Source of the DNA: Phlebotomus papatasi
Taxonomy: Eukaryota > Arthropoda > Insecta > Diptera > Psychodidae
Direction: 5' to 3'
NCBI RefSeq assembly: GCF_024763615.1
Contig: NC_077223.1
Span: 58,466,627-58,530,626 of the forward strand
Length of the DNA: 64,000 nt
Each line of letters opens with the position of its first letter. Within the stretch, counting starts at the first letter, position 1. The notes under the pieces are model-generated. The model saw only the letters and a list, made by a program, of their open reading frames with translations, made no database searches and had not been told where the DNA came from. Below are positions 54,616 through 64,000 of the stretch, piece by piece. A program made the position numbers and the translations under genes.

Positions 54616-57600
54616 AACAGTGGATTTTTTTCAATAATATGATTTTATCTCAGAAATATCCCAGAATTTTTGAAAACTAAGGGAAGTATGATATATATAG
54701 TTTTAGAAATAATTGATTGATTGATTGAATCGATTGATTTTATCCCACATGTGATAGTATTTCAAAATATATTTCAAAATTTTTAGGAGAAAATTAGATT
54801 GTTTTTAACGTATTTTAAGATGAAACTTTGGGAAATCAGTGTGATTGAGTTTAACCTATATAAAAATGAATTATCCTAGCTAGAATTATATTTAACTTAA
54901 GCATTATCCAATTAAATATTTATTTAAGTGTGGGCAATAACAGGTTGTGTTCATACATAGATAGATTAGATATTCTTAATATTTGTTTTAGAAAGGAACT
55001 ATGCAAATGTACATCATGTTCATATTATTTCACGAGAAGAATTAGAAGCAAGTCTCAAAGAGAACAATAAGACATCTGCAAAAATCAAGTCAATGTAGAA
55101 ATCATTGATTAAATGAGACATTCCACAAGATGTTTGTCTAACAATGCCCTCCATTCTCTTTCGCTCTAGCAGATTAATAAAGTCACATATAGCTTTGGAT
55201 GGAATGAGGATGAGAGAATGGCATTAAAATGAAGTTTATTCTTCCATTCCGAGCATTCCATAATATTCATTGTCATAAATTTATTCAAATGATTTTCGTT
55301 AAAGAGAAATTTTCTTCTGACTCATCCAAAAATTTTTTTTAATATACCATTTTTCTTTCGTCAAAATTTTCTCTCATCGAATTTGCAATATTTGCATCCC
55401 CAGAAGGGAAATGTCTAAAAGAGTGGAAATATTTTGCATCAGTTATGTAAATATAAAATGTTATAAAAACATATCGAACTGTCAGTGTTTGTACATCAAA
55501 CAAACTGACCACTTTCAGTTGTAAAATTTCCATTAGTGAATTTTGACGAGATAACGAAGGATTTTCAGTGAAAATTAATCAATGGGATTTTTTTCTTTCA
55601 AATTAAATATCGACACACACACAATCACGCATTGGCAAAATAATATGCCCCTCAGACAAATTTAACCACAAAATTCAAAACATTTTACAGATTGTATCTC
55701 ACGCGAGAATCAACAGACACTGCCGCGAAAATATGACGTCAATGCATTTCATGTGATTCCATCCTTGAGTAATTTTCTATTTGATGTTTTTTGTTTTTCA
55801 CTCTGGTCAAACAAATTAATTCAGCATCATATATTGATATTCCCTGATTAGAAATTAGTTTTAAACATTGTGCGTTTCTACCCTTCATCGTGACTTTCTA
55901 GCCGGATTTTTATCTGTTTATTTCTATTTCTAGTTGTGGAGATGTTAAGAGGTGAAAGAATGATGACTTTGCCATACTTTCCCATAAAATCAGCTAATTT
56001 ATTTATGCTGCGTTAGAACTGACTATCTCGATCAGTTAATTGACCCTTGTAAACACTACGTTCTACACATTAATGTAATCTGTTTTTCTCAGAAAATTTC
56101 TCCAATATTTCTCAATTTAAAATGTCTTTTCAATTCTTACAATGTTTTTATTTATTTTTATTTATGTTTTTACTTGAATTTTACGAGTACATTTTTTTAT
56201 TTTTATTTTTCTCTAATCGTTTTGTATATAATGCGAGATAAGAGAAATGTTTTTACAGAAAAAAGCCGAAAACCAAATTATTTATGAACTTCCAGATTAA
56301 TCTCTAACCAAGAAAATTGTAAAAAACTAAAAATTCATGGCAATTTGAGGAACAAAATAAATGGTCGAAATAGCAAGCTGGCCGAAATTTGGTACAATTA
56401 CCCTAACTGTGTTCCCTTTGCTCTCATTCGTATTTCAAAAAGAACATAAGTTATTTAAGTTGAACTCTATCTTCAATTTACTTCCCTTGGGTACTTCAAA
56501 CAGAAAATATTTACTTTATTTCTAAGATATTAATAGATTTAAATATTCCAACGCCAAATACATGTCTGAAACATCTCACCGCCGTCAATGAATCGTTTGA
56601 TGTAAGATTTTTTTTCTTGCGATTATTGACCCCTTAATTCTACAATTTCTGGAAAATTTCTGTAACTCACACTTGTAGTTTTGTTTTCTACAAAAAAAAT
56701 AGCATCTGCTTTTTTGAAAAAAAAAACATCAGTATAATTATTGTGTTATAGGTTAAGAATTTTAAGTTGCATGTGACCTAATGATTAATTCAAGGAAAAT
56801 CTTCCAAAATATTCCATTGTAAACATTTTTCACAATATCCCCCCAATGAAAACTGTGACGAATGCAGAGAATAATTTATAATGAATTCATCAATTCTCAG
56901 TTTGTAGCATTCTCTTCTTTATTCTATTTTTACCATCATGAGAATCATTACAATTAATCTTAAGCATATTTTTTTATCTCATTCTAACTTCTTTAATTAA
57001 ATACTTTTGCCTTGACTTGAAAAAGTCCAATATATATAATATTGAATGCATCGAAACAATCTTCGAAATGCCTTCAAATTATGTGAAGAAATCGTGGAAT
57101 TAAATATATTGCTAATCAATTTAACTTGATGCATCTCTTAAAAGCTCATTGTAAGCAAAATGATGTGATGGAAAATCTTGGAGTTGTTTGTCGCGTTGAG
57201 CATGGAGATTAGATTGATTGAGTCACAAGTTCTCTTCTTGGCAAACTTACAACTGGGGAAGGGTTAGGCGGGTATGGTAAAGAAACCATATGAAATAGTA
57301 AACAACAGTGAGCTGCAAAATGTTGCACAACAATTACATGATCTCTTTTCACTGTCAACCACACCGCACTTGGATTAAAAACTCTTTTTTCTTCATTTTC
57401 TCACTCTAGTGCCTTTTTAATGAAAATTCCAAGGAAATTCATTGGGAATTTCTTTATGACAAAATAATTTACGCGACTTTTATCACGTATTCCGCGAAAA
57501 ATTGCGTATATCGTGGTCGATTTATTGCATGAGTGAGAGAATAATAAATCACACATGTAGTGAGATGAATTAAGAAATTCTGAATAAGCTGGTGTATGAG

Positions 57601-57916
57601 CTTATGTCATGACAGATTTTACCTATTTACCTTCTCTTACAAAGTTCTTAATAAAATTAATGTTGTGCAGAATGTTAATAAAAGTTTCATTTTATTGATC
57701 GAAAACGAAAGCTGAGCGATTGATATAATTAATCGATTTTGATATATTGTTATTTCGTCTCTTTACGTATCAATATAAATAATGAACTGGCGAAATTTTG
57801 AAATTCTGAAATTTTGATTCGTTTCATGGATTTTCCATATTTTATTTTATTTTTTTTTGAACCGCAGCCAAACGGTAAGAGATATTGATATTTGATTTTA
57901 GTGACCCCTTGCCTTA
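54616..57916. other. No gene recognised; one D-family end at 56312-56404
   Basis: AT-rich, mostly without repeat partners. AAGCTGGCCGAAATTTGGT and ACAATTACCCTA (to 56404) form a solo right end of a D element. Confidence 0.45.
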
Positions 57917-57918
57917 TA

Positions 57919-58340
57919 GGGTAAGTGTACCAAATTTCGACCAGCGTGCAATTCCGGCCACCTTTTTTATTCCTTGGATTTCCATAAATTTTTAGTTTTC
58001 ACATACTCTAAAGATTATACAATGCAAAAAATAACAAAAAATGTAGCTTCGAGATACAAAAAGATGTGAAAAAGATATTGGAAGAATTCCCGAAGGGCAA
58101 GAAACTATGAGAATGAAGGTGGCCGAAATAGGGTACTGAAGTTATGTCTACATTTTTATTCATTTTAAAATATATTAAGAATGATTTTAGAGATAATGAA
58201 GACGATAAACTGTCTACAAGTTTCAAGTAACACTACTTAAGAAGAAGAAATAAAAAATTTTTCAATTTATATTAAGAATATTACATATCAACTTTGAGAC
58301 TTTGGCACTTCCATCATGCCGAAATTTGGCACACTTACCC
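57919..58340 (+). mobile_element. Pogo-like MITE, copy D3
   Basis: GGGTAAGTGTACCAAATTTC to AAATTTGGCACACTTACCC, flanked by TA. Relic helix (plus, from about 58047) reads FEIQKDVKKILEEFPKGKKL then stop. Confidence 0.87.
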
Positions 58341-58748
58341 TAAGTCGATATTTATAAAAATATTATTTTTTTTTCTGCACCGCCTTTCATTAAAAAAGAT
58401 CATTCTTTTTGATTCCGTTTTCAAAACTGATTCAACATTTTTGTTTAAATTTTTGCATATGATTGGAGGTAGTCCAGGGATACTATTCGTTTAAAATACC
58501 CATGATCAAAAATTCACCAATTTAAATTGTTCAAGATCAAAGTCAAATGTCTACAAAATGAAATGGAGATGTTTTTCGAATATTCATGTCTTAGAAACTT
58601 AGGGGACAAACGGTAAGAGATATCGACTTTGTCTCCCTGGCGATCTTGGTGTAGATGTGCCTCCAATGACTTCTTCACTAAAAAAACCTATAAAGTTAAG
58701 CAACTCTATCGTCGAATTGAATTATCTCGAAGGATATCAATGTACTTA

Positions 58749-59174
58749 GGGTAAGTGTGCCAAATTTCGGCATAGTTGCATGCAAGCGTCAAAGTCTCAA
58801 GTTTGAAATGTAATATTTTAAATTCAAATTGATTTTTTTATTCTTTCTTCTGTAAGAGTGTTGCTGGGAACCTTGTAAAGAGTCTACCGTCTTTATTTAC
58901 TCTAAAATCATTCTTAATATATTTTAAAATGAATAAAAATGTAGACATGGCTTTGGTGCCCTATTTCGGCCACCTTCATTCTCATAGTTTATTGCCCTTC
59001 TGGAATTCTTCCAATATCTTTTTCACGTCATCTCGTTTGTCGAAGCTACATTTTTTGTTATTCTTTTGCATTGTATAATCTCTAGAGTACGTAAAATCTA
59101 AAAGTTCATAGAAATTCGAGGAACAAAAAAGGTGGCCGAAATTGCTAGCTGGCCGGAATTAGGCACACTTACCC
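58749..59174 (-). mobile_element. Pogo-like MITE, copy D4
   Basis: GGGTAAGTGTGCCAAATTTC to TTAGGCACACTTACCC, flanked by TA, inverted relative to D3. Relic helix on minus near 59045-58985 reads FDKRDDVKKILEEFQKGNKL then stop. Confidence 0.87.
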
Positions 59175-59176
59175 TA

Positions 59177-62137
59177 TAGTACTCTTTTTCGATATAAAAT
59201 TTCATTTCATCTGAATTATATGCTAAAGTGTTTTCGATTTAAGTATATTTTCAAGATGATTTTCAAATAGGAAAGTTTATATGGAACATAAACTGGCAAT
59301 ATGCGTAACAGTGCGTCACGAAGCCAAGGACCACTAGATCAAGAAAAAATAAATTAAAAAATATAATGAAAAAAAAACAAAGAATAAACATGAAATAGCA
59401 AATTCTATCCATTTTGCGATTTGAAATAAAATTATTTAAACCCTTAAAAATAATTATTTTAACTCCTAAAACAAGTTATTTTAACTCTTAGAACGCGTTA
59501 TCTAAACTAAAACAATTCTAGAAAAAAGAATTATTATAACTCTTTCTTTCATGTAAACTTCAGGACAAAAATGGGTAAGAGTTCCTGTGAAAAAAAGTTG
59601 AAACTACTTTTCTGAATATTGCAATACTAAATAGAAGTAAAATAAATTCTAAAATATAGTTAATAGAAAATCATAACAAAATCACAACAAAAAAGAGTTA
59701 ATTTTACATCAATTCGAGTAGGTTTTATACGTTTTTTTTACTGAGTATTTAATTTTAAAAGCGTTTTGGAGGTAAAACCAGGATAACATCTTGCCCATAT
59801 AAATACTTATGGCCAGAGAGTTAAAGTTAAACCACTCTAGGAGGGAATAATTCTCTACGATTTCGCTACAATTGAATTTGTTTGAAAGGTTTTGAAACTT
59901 ATAATCCGACTGCGTGGGTTCCGAATTGTAATAATTCGATAAAATACCGGTAATTCATGTTTCTGGGGCTCATGAGGTGCAATCTGTAAGAGCTTTTGTT
60001 TCTTGGACGGAGCGACTTTTAATTTCAACTCGACTGTGGTAGTTCTAAATTCGAGTCCGGTCCAGTACAAAAGATTGAAGCGTTTAAAGTATCATTTTTC
60101 ACATACTTTATAAAAATTTGTAAACTGAATGACAAAAAGTCCGGAACATCAAAATAAATAAATATTATAAAATTTATATAATATTTTTTGAATTTGTCGT
60201 ATACATAGAAGACAAACTGTAGGAGATATCCACTTCTGGTTATCGCAGACCCTTCTATATGTTAACAATCATATAGCATTTTTCTTCTTTTCTCTCTTTC
60301 TTTTCTCTCCATTTTATTTTTGCTTATGTTCGAAAACGGCTCGAAATGTTTTCGAACCGAATACTTTATCCATAGATGCCAAATTCTTAATGTTAAGAAG
60401 TAAAAGAAAATAAAATGTGTCCTTTTTTATATCAGATTTTGGAATTTTAGAAAGGTTAATCTTTAAAACAATTTAAGTCGTTAATAATACCGGTATGCCC
60501 CCAAAAAGAATGAAGGCGAAAAATATTTCACGAAGTGTCCTGTTGAATGAATTCCAGCATTTTGCAAAGGTCGAACGCTTTGCCACAATTTTACCCAGAA
60601 ATCTGAAAATAAAACTATTTCGCAGAAAATCTACGTGATTTTTATCACGTTTTTTCTCTTCTTGAACACAAAAAAAATTATGATCGATTTATTGCTTAGA
60701 AACACGTTTAAAATTCTTCTTCAAAGTTGTTTACATTTTTTTGCCAAATGACTTTCCATTAAGTTGAGATAATAGTCATGTGACTTAGAAACTATACAGC
60801 AAAAATTGTACAAAAAAAATCATGTTTACCAAGTCATTCTTGTACTTTCCTCAAAGTCAATTGATTCCAGTTTGAAGCAGTTTGCAAGAATGATAAATTA
60901 TCTAACTTATTTAAAGATCACTCGTCTCTTTTTTGTTGTTGATTTACTCGAAGAATATTATACACTGCAAAGTGTAAAGTGTCTTATAAATCACAATAAC
61001 AGGAATTTTCCTAATGAATATTGAATGGGAACTCTTGAGAGGTGCTAAATGAACAAATATATTGGCACGTGGAAATAAAATATCGTCGATAAACAATATG
61101 ATATGAGACAAATTAAGTAAATTCCATTTAATCCACGTGAAAATTGGATTAGCAAACAAAAACTGTATTTATAAGTTTATATTTAGATATGGAAGAAGGA
61201 AGTTGAAACTTTATTATTTCCTTATAAGCCATATACAGAAGCTAAATATATTGAGAGGAAAAAAAAGTCGTGTTTTCTTTTTTTTTCTCTTATTTTTCAC
61301 CTCCAAGTCACTGACATTTAGACAAATTCTCATTGAAAAGTCAACTTGGAGTCCTTGAGGAAAGTTTTGTGACTTTTTCGAGATAATGGAAAAAAAATGC
61401 TTCTCTACAAATGACTTGGCAAATGAGATTCCCTAAAATTTTACATCTCAGTGAATTTTTTTTTAGCGAAAAAAATATCTCACTGATAACTTTAATTAAT
61501 CATCCCTGACAATAGGAAAGAAATAAAGAGATTATGAGCATTTTTTTCTGCTCTCATCTCCACCACGCGACCCCGAAAAGACAAAAATCTTCGTCTAAAC
61601 ATCATTTAATTCTTTCTCTTTGACTTTCTGGTTCATCTCTAATAATCTTTTAAATTTGTTCAAGCAAAATAATTATCTGCAATTTTTTTTTGTCATAATT
61701 TTCTGGCACAACACTCTCATTAATGTGGAACAGCATAATATACAATAAAAATCATATCTTTGTGCGATTAAAATAAAAGAGAGAAAAATTATAAATTTGC
61801 GGAGAAAGAGATACAGATGAGAAAAAAATGTTGATTTTTTGTTCACTGAGAAATTTAATGATTTACGCTGAATTTATTTTTCTCCCTTGAGTAATCATTC
61901 ATTAAATTTGGATTAATACAACAAAAAAATACCAATCTGTTAAATGGAACAATGAACAAGATGAGGAAATATTAAGTAATAATCCAAAAGATAAATTCAT
62001 CTTAGGGATTAAAGGCATTTTCCTGGAGTCAATGCGTCCGATAAAATATGCTATAGTCTACAAGTGAGTGATACATTGAGGGATAGACAAGATGTTAATT
62101 ACTCAAAATATTCCTTAAAGTCTTTAAAGTACTTCAA
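59177..62137. other. No gene recognised
   Basis: AT-rich. A short AAACTGTAGGAGATATCCACTT (60212) is a K-family trace. Nothing else identified. Confidence 0.45.
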
Positions 62138-62139
62138 TA

Positions 62140-62606
62140 CACTAGATCCCGGCATTATGCACATTTTCGGGACCGAAAAAAACGCGCGAAATGGCATTAT
62201 GCATCGAGAAAATTTGCATACCTACAGGGGCTTTCTTTTGAATAAATTGACCGTTGAACGAATTTCGCGCAGAGTAAAAGTCGATAAAAGTAGTTCAAAC
62301 AAAAAGATTCAAATGTTTCAACTAATTCAACAATATAAATGCAATAACAAACAGTACATGGCCAGAGTTCTTCAATAAATGGTTAGAATAATAAAAAAAT
62401 ACCTTAAAAAAAAGAAATTAAAATTTTGTTCTGAAAAAGTAGCAAAATGTTTTCAAATTTCCCGCGTCGCACCATAGTATGCATTCAGGCGTATTTCAAA
62501 AATGATTTCATAAATTGACTCCCGATGGTAGGCAAATTTGCATAATTGTGTGTGCATAATTCCGTCAGGTGCATAATCCCGAAGGACTTAATGCCGGGAC
62601 TGAGTG
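62140..62606 (+). mobile_element. MITE family F, copy F3
   Basis: CACTAGATCCCGGCATTATG to GCCGGGACTGAGTG, flanked by TA; 467 bp, the longest copy. Includes the GTGCATAATTCCG subterminal part also present in F2. Confidence 0.85.
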
Positions 62607-63009
62607 TACTACCTAAGGAGAAATTCCAAAATGTCGCCAGAAGAACAGGGTCAAAGTTAACAATGTGAATTGATGGAATAAAACTTTTAAAAAATGTTTT
62701 TGAAATAATATCTTCTCATTTTTATGCATTAAACTTTTCCTTAAAATGAGCATCCGAGTTTGATCGAATTCAATGGAGTTAGAAAAAAGCATCGCAGTAA
62801 GGTTCTTGCGCATATATTATCGTAATTTTATTAATTTTCTTCAATATTATTGCTAAAATTCTTTTTCTATCATGATTCTAAATGAAACAAAGAATAATTC
62901 TATTGATTTGGAATGGGAAAAAATATTTCATCAGTCCGAAAACAAGCGTTAAAGTCGCACTCTATGAAAAGCATCTAAATTACCTCTCTTTACTATATAA
63001 TTTATTATA
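62607..63009. other. No feature recognised
   Basis: AT-rich spacer between F3 and the Tc1 relic. Confidence 0.45.
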
Positions 63010-63359
63010 CAGTCTGTTAAATAATAGTGTGACCGGCATAAACAGCAGTTGACTTCAAATATCATACTATTTTTTCTTTTTGTAAACCAATAGATGGTAT
63101 ATCGTGGACATTTTGTTGTAAAATATTAAAAGTTGACGTTAAATTTGAACCTCAAAAATACGTTATCCGCCATGAGTGCATGAAACGTGTCGCACAAAAC
63201 GATTCGGTTTTTTCTATTTCCCCAAAATTGTTTGTCTTTAAGTGAATTAAGTAATTTAAAGAGATGAAAGACGTTGATTACTTGTCAGAATGTGGCATAA
63301 CACGCACAGTGACGCGGGACATAAACAAATAGTTAATTTCTTTAAACGAAAGTCAACCT

Positions 63360-63735
63360 TAAAATTGCCACACGAAATGGTCAAATTAATTCAGAAAGGT
63401 ATAAAAAATCAAATTTAATTCGTGAAAACCATCGTAAAATAAAAAAAAATGAACTAAAAGACATTTGCAAAAAACGCATAGTTACTCTTAAAGCTAAATG
63501 GTCACCAGATGCAAATTCTATTGAAAATGTGAGTATATATAATATTAAGCACATGGTGCAAAGAAATACAGTGTACATTTTCAAGGATCTGACAAGACGG
63601 ATTCATCTCATTTCAACGTCCTTACTGAAAAATGTTGAAAATTTACTGAAAAATATGCTTCAAAAAGGTCAAGCCATTATCAAAGACAGTGGTGAATGGA
63701 CTGTGGTAAAACGTTTTGAATCTCAATCATTTCGT
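63360..63735 (+). pseudogene. Tc1-type transposase C-terminus, decayed
   Basis: KAKWSPDANSIENV corresponds to the conserved SPDxNPIE block with the catalytic third acidic residue (here the E of SIENV; Pro of NPIE changed to Ser). It is followed by a shifted frame from 63529 with the terminal helix MLQKGQAIIKDSGEWT. The first two catalytic Asp regions are deleted. Confidence 0.72.
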
Positions 63736-63741
63736 TCAGTA

Positions 63742-63955
63742 GGGGAAGTACTCCCCCTTCGAGCGTTCATGTCTTCGAATAATATGAATTTCTTTTACTT
63801 TTCCTAAGGGATTTCCACATGATTGTCACATAATTATCAATAATTGATAATAACCTAACTAATATTTAATAGAAATGTTTAAGTCTCTTAGGAAAACTTA
63901 AAGAAAATTCACATTATTCGAAGACATGAACGTTCGAAAGGACAGTACTTTCCCC
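63742..63955. mobile_element. 214-bp hairpin MITE inserted in the Tc1 relic
   Basis: GGGGAAGTACTCCCCCTTCG and its inverse end, with arms of over 50 bases including TTCATGTCTTCGAATAAT, flanked by TA (63740-63741, 63956-63957). Confidence 0.88.
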
Positions 63956-64000
63956 TAATAACCTTCTGTACCGATGTTTTTTTTCTGTACCGATTGCAAG

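Larger units (their letters stand above)
63012..64000 (+). mobile_element. Tc1-like transposon relic, running off the window
   Basis: CAGTCTGTTAAATAATAGTG after TA looks like a terminal repeat. The C-terminal part of a Tc1 transposase follows (63480-63730), interrupted near its end by the MITE at 63742. The right terminus was not found. Confidence 0.65.

Noticed and set aside
61000..61400. Short open frames near 61 kb.
   Set aside because: Length expected by chance in AT-rich DNA; no motif.

Overview
The window is AT-rich insect DNA, almost certainly from a dipteran. A nematoceran such as a sand fly or mosquito relative would fit, but the species cannot be fixed from sequence alone. The evidence is short spliced exons with GT-AG introns, a nitrilase-Fhit fusion gene of the invertebrate type, an Atg13 gene of insect type, and a dense set of TA-target DNA transposons and LINE remnants. 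I saw no rRNA, tRNA or CRISPR.

Two host genes are recognised. They converge tail to tail. NitFhit (plus strand, coding 9239-17274, five exons, 470 residues) joins a nitrilase-like domain to a histidine-triad Ap3A hydrolase. Its 6.4-kb intron 4 lies between the two domains and is packed with mobile DNA. Atg13 (minus strand, coding exons 40637-40439, 33332-32921 and 22860-22630) supplies the end of the HORMA domain, the linker and the C-terminal tail of the autophagy-initiation scaffold. Its first exons were not found. Its introns of 10 and 7 kb are also full of repeats. The left edge (1-213) may hold the end of another gene with an AT-hook-like tail.

The rest is layered transposon debris. Main families, with my own labels: A, a 250-bp MITE with ends CACTGAGA/TCTCAGTG (five copies). 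B, a 1.8-2.0-kb repeat built of about 295-bp modules (two near-complete copies and fragments). C, an element with ends near ACAAGGAGTTCCG. D/E, a pogo-like lineage with ends GGGTAAG...CTTACCC, whose larger members keep psq and CENP-B-type DNA-binding relics and whose 420-bp members keep only the first helix. F, a MITE with ends CACTCAGTCCCGG (three copies). G, a MITE with ends CAGTAGACTCTC. H, a 686-bp palindrome. T, two 1.65-kb Tc1-like palindromes, each carrying the N-terminal DNA-binding half of a transposase twice, head to head. There are also a 5'-truncated LINE with RNase H (14823-16036), a CR1/jockey-like LINE tail (about 29560-30046), and a decayed Tc1 transposase at the right edge.

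Nesting is readable. MITE A2 sits in B1, with B2 giving the empty site. B2 sits in A3, which sits in C2. Foldback T2 sits in pogo element D5. D1 splits a J element. Nothing here looks like a gene cluster or a defence system. The most unusual material is the palindromic Tc1 derivatives, the pogo series and the modular B repeat.
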